From the NCBI GenBank assembly GCA_008477525.1, contig SPDT01000005.1, positions 1,488,001 to 1,552,000 of the forward strand: 64,000 bases of DNA, read 5' to 3'. A program made the position numbers and the translations under genes. How positions within the stretch are numbered: position 1 is the stretch's first letter; each line of letters begins with the position of its first letter. Under the pieces are notes generated by a model that saw nothing but the letters and a program-made list of their open reading frames with translations, was not told the origin of the DNA and made no database searches. Shown piece after piece: positions 60,600-64,000 of this stretch. The DNA comes from Hypomyces perniciosus (lineage: Eukaryota > Ascomycota > Sordariomycetes > Hypocreales > Hypocreaceae).

Positions 60600-62840
60600 T
60601 AGAAGTAGTAAAAGATCTACTTTATAGTTTACTAATCTAACTTATCGGGATTATTTAAATATTGATTAATAATAGAGACTATATAAGTAAAGTTTAATCG
60701 CGTTTTTAATATTAAGTAGATTAATAAATTTATTATCAATTAATACTCCCTTTTTTCTTTTAGGTAATTTATATATTTATCTTTAGCTTTTTATAATTTG
60801 ATTTAATTATTTATAGGGGTTAATATATATATATATATAATCAATTATATTAAATTATTAAATAATTTTTTAAATATAATTTTATTAATCAAAGTATATT
60901 ATTTTAATAGCTCTATTTCTTTAAATTTTAATATTCAAGTAATAGTTATATAGTTCAAAGTCTATTATTTAAACGCATTTATATAAAGCCCCTTTTAATA
61001 CTGCGATTTAATTTTTATCTTTACCTATAATTAATAGATTACTTATATAAATTATAATAAAAATACTGTTTTTTACAAATATACTACTATTTATAGAGAT
61101 TAAAAGAAAGCCTAGTATATATAGGAAATCTACAAGTGTTTTATATTAGACTTTAAATATTTAATTATTTAATTTTAAAGTCTAATATAGCTATAATAGT
61201 AAATAAAGCTTTATTTATATATTATTAATTTAATAATTAAAGTAAAACTTTTAAAGTAATTAATATTAAATATCTACTTAAAGCCTTTTATTATTTAATA
61301 AGCCTTATGTTTAACAACTTAATTATTAAAGCTTTACTTAACGCTATATACTTACTTTCTTATAGGATATTTATCTTAAAGTCTAGGTTAATGAAAACTT
61401 AAGTATTATATCTTTAAAGAGTTTAGATTTCTTTTAGTATTCTTTTTATTTTATTTCATTTAAAAGAAACTATATTTTACTTTAAAAAAATAACTTTAAT
61501 TTAATATTATTAAAGTAAACCTTTATACTAGTAGTAAGGGCTAATATATTAAATAGTAATTGCTAAATATATTAAAGGTATTAATAGTTTTTAATATTTT
61601 TAACCAGTATTATTATAAAATCTATCCTTTAATTATAATTAGTAAAGGTTTATTGCAGATTATACTATTAAAGTTCTCTATAATATTATTTAATTAATAT
61701 TACTTAATTAATAAAGTTTTAAATCTAATTCCCTTTTTTATACTTTAAAGTTTAAAGTTAATACTATCAAACTTTTTTATTTTATTTATATATATTATTT
61801 AACAGTATTAACTTTATAATTCTTATCCCTTTAAAAACAATATAAACTTATAAATAAACTTTTATATTTTTTCCCCTGCTTTTAATAGCTTTACTCCTAT
61901 TAAATCTATTATAACCATTTACCAATATTATCTAATACTTTTCCTTTTTAAAGCTTATAATATAAAAAAGACTATATATATTTATATAGATAGTACTATT
62001 AATTTATTTAATTTATTTTAATTATTTTTAATATAACGTCTCTTTTATTTACTTTTATATATAAAGCCTATAAATATAGAAGTCTTAAACTGTATGTATC
62101 CTATTAACTATATCTCTAAAGCAGTTAAAATTCTACTTTTTTTTAAATATCCCATACAGTTATATTAGATCTATATTTTTAAGGCTATAAAGTAAAGAAG
62201 AAATGCCTATATAAAGAGGGATTTCATTCAAAGTATAAAGAGGTTAATAAAGCGTTTTGCTATAAACCTAATATTCTTTTTTTTTAATAGTTTATATATT
62301 TTGCGTTATTATTATAACTGCATTATAATTAAATAGTTACCCGATTAAAATTAAATTTACTTTAAGGCTTAAAGGAAATAATATATTTATAAAAGTAACT
62401 ATTATTAATATATTTTAGCTTATATATCGCTATATAACTATCCTAATACTTTTTACTTTAACTTTTAATTTATTAATATTATTAAATTCACTATTATATA
62501 GGTAAAAAGTTTTTACATTAAACTCTTTTTATTAATAAATAATATATTGCTTATAGCTTAAATTAAAGATCTAAACTGCTTTAAAGCTATAATAAGCTAT
62601 TAAAATAACATTTAACAGTTATCTATAGCTTTTTTATTAAATTATATTATAAATAGGCTAAAGACTTTATTTGTAGTTTTATTACTATTGATCTACAGTT
62701 TTAACTGCCATTTCGTAAAACTATTTTACTATTTTCTTTTTTTAAAGTCAAGTTTTTAATAGCCTTTTTTTTATATTGACTTTTACTGCAATAAATATAT
62801 CATAAACTGTAAACTGGTATTATTTCTTCATCTTTTTGAT
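60600..62840 (-). pseudogene. Ty1/copia pol remnant, second family
   Basis: Minus strand: FAPV-region equivalent near 61,320 then IIAILDFKIKxLNI near 61,210 (family LAxAAxxxLExxQLDVxxAFL), and near 61,060-61,000 IFIIIYISNLLIIGKDKN (family YVDDLLIxGxxxx), then YYLNIKI near 60,930 (family YYLGMxI). Clear copia RT. Integrase probably lies at 62.8-61.5 kb but is only vaguely readable. Confidence 0.75.
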
Positions 62841-62843
62841 ATG

Positions 62844-62995
62844 TGCGTTGGGTGTGACCATACACTCGATCTAGAGGATCTTATATCACGTACATTATTA
62901 CATGCAACTATACTAGTCTAGACCTCTCTGTTTATTAGCTAGCTTAATGGAATTATGCTTCTTTATTAATATATTATTTATATTAACTGGTAGTA
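62844..62995 (+). repeat. Short copia-type LTR with leader, plus orientation
   Basis: 152 bp, TGCGTTGGG to TATATTA. Followed by a primer-binding-like ACTGGTAGTAA and by about 110 bases of leader, all colinear with the reverse complement of the island at 63,460-63,707 but carrying many C-to-T and G-to-A changes. Confidence 0.78.
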
Positions 62996-63434
62996 AATAC
63001 ACTATATAGTTGCTGTACTGTATATAATTATTTCTTCTTTAATCTAGAAATTATTTTTTATTTTTGCTGCTGCTATAAGGTATAAAATAATAAAAGAAAT
63101 AATCCTATTTATTTAATTAAATTAATAGAACTAGTTAGCGTATATAGTTTCAAATAACTTTATCTATTAATCTTAATATATATATATTTATTTATTTAAT
63201 TAATTATTTATATACTATTACTTTATTAATTAATAAAGTAAAAACTGTAAAAATCCTTATATAGTAAGCAATAAATAATACTTTTTAAAGAATAAATAAA
63301 TTATATTTAATCGATTAGGCTGATAAAAAATAAACTTTTATAGCTTTTATTTAATAGTAAAGAATTTAAATTAAGTAAAAATAATAAAAGATTAATAATA
63401 TTGTATTTAATAACTATATAATACTTTATACGCT

Positions 63435-63714
63435 CTTGATTGGGTACATTTGGTTGCTTCTTCCATTACTCTACGCCTTGCGGCGGCAGCAGGGATAGAA
63501 AACAATATCTGGATTGAAGAAGAAAAATTGTATGCGGCGCAGCGACCGTCTGGAGCAATTGCTACCAGTTGATATGAACGAAGTGTTGATGAAGAAGCAT
63601 GGTTCCATTAAGCTAACTGATGAACGGAGAGATCTAGACTAGTGCAGTAGCACGTGACAATGCACGTGATGAGAGATCCCTCCTGTATGGTGCTCAGTCC
63701 CAACGCACGTATCA
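63435..63714 (-). mobile_element. RIP-free LTR-plus-leader fragment, 280 bp
   Basis: Normal GC in mutated surroundings. On the minus strand it holds an LTR (63,707-63,570; TGCGTTGGGACTGAGCACC ... CATATCA), a primer-binding-like ACTGGTAGCAATTGC (63,569-63,555) and about 120 bases of leader. It is bounded by a 19-nt direct repeat, ATATAATACTTTATACGCT at 63,416-63,434 and ATATAATACTTTATATGCT at 63,715-63,733. No body of the element is attached. Confidence 0.82.
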
Positions 63715-63733
63715 ATATAATACTTTATATGCT

Positions 63734-64000
63734 AATTAAATATATATTAACTAAACTAAATATATTATATTAATAAATATTTAATTAATTTAATAATTGC
63801 GCTTTATAATTTAACTTTAATTATCCTGCTAGTAGTAGTATTAAGCCTTTTAATTAGAATTAGAGGTTAAAAGTAGGGTGTATAGACTATAATATTAATT
63901 TCCCTTTACTATACCTGCCCCGCTAAGCTTAAAGATTAATACCTATACTCTTTTAATATTTTAGCCTATTTATAATATTACTATTAATACTATTATAAAC
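63734..64000. other. AT-rich end of window
   Basis: No gene or repeat recognised. GC is slightly higher from 63,860 on. Confidence 0.4.

Larger units (their letters stand above)
9249..64000. other. RIP-affected AT-rich isochore, transposon graveyard
   Basis: Composition changes sharply within about 100 bp after the SDR stop codon and stays very AT-rich, with TpA excess and frequent TAA/TAG stops in every frame, to the end of the window. Translated remnants of LTR retrotransposons, LINEs, hAT and MULE elements are readable if former CAA/CAG/CGA/TGG codons now reading as stops are passed over. A direct pair of copies (62,996-63,105 against 63,569-63,460) differs mainly by C-to-T and G-to-A changes, as RIP predicts. 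No intact host gene was found. Confidence 0.92.

Noticed and set aside
9249..64000. AT-rich tract considered as mitochondrial DNA or a mitochondrial insertion
   Set aside because: No mitochondrial genes or tRNAs recognised; the readable content is nuclear transposons with RIP.
9249..64000. AT-rich tract considered as a centromere
   Set aside because: Nested RIP-mutated transposons fit a pericentromere or any heterochromatic isochore equally well; sequence alone cannot show centromere function.

Overview
The window is nuclear DNA of a filamentous ascomycete (Pezizomycotina; the gene set and short promoter motifs would suit a Sordariomycete such as a Hypocrealean fungus, but that finer placement is inference). 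The evidence is short introns of 47-130 nt with fungal splice signals, fungal-type housekeeping proteins, and a huge AT-rich tract with the marks of repeat-induced point mutation (RIP).

Region 1 (1-9,248) is gene-dense with ordinary base composition. In order it holds: a GDP-mannose transporter (minus), a small FUN14-domain protein (plus) that only appears once two introns are removed, a cytosolic-type Xaa-Pro aminopeptidase P (minus, ending 12 bp from the FUN14 gene), a derlin (plus), acireductone dioxygenase (plus) and a short-chain dehydrogenase/reductase (plus). They are unrelated housekeeping functions (Golgi glycosylation, mitochondrial membrane, peptide turnover, ER-associated degradation, methionine salvage, redox). 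I reassembled all exon structures by hand and the reading frames close exactly.

Region 2 (9,249-64,000) is an AT-rich, gene-free isochore. No intact gene was found. It is a graveyard of transposons whose proteins can still be read through RIP stop codons: a Ty1/copia family with 581-bp LTRs (5' part 14.7-16.5 kb; whole element 16.5-26.0 kb, minus strand, interrupted by an unidentified 3-kb insert); two Tad1-type LINEs (26.0-27.7 and 27.7-37.6 kb), the second split by a 4.27-kb hAT transposon with a perfect 8-bp target duplication; Mutator-like (MULE) elements and deletion derivatives; a Ty3/gypsy element of 10.5 kb (48.2-58.7 kb, minus strand) that landed in the terminal repeat of a MULE derivative and was itself entered by a 2.75-kb MULE and a 0.68-kb MULE derivative; a second copia family with 140-150-bp LTRs; and seven copies of a roughly 165-bp hairpin-bearing repeat that largely escaped RIP. 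Microsatellite and polypyrimidine tracts lie between 10.8 and 14.7 kb.

I do not see a new multi-gene system. The most unusual signals are the hairpin repeat family, a RIP-free 280-bp LTR fragment at 63.4-63.7 kb flanked by 19-nt direct repeats, and the unidentified insert at 19.8-22.7 kb. Transposon coordinates are approximate to some tens of bases unless flanked by a target duplication.
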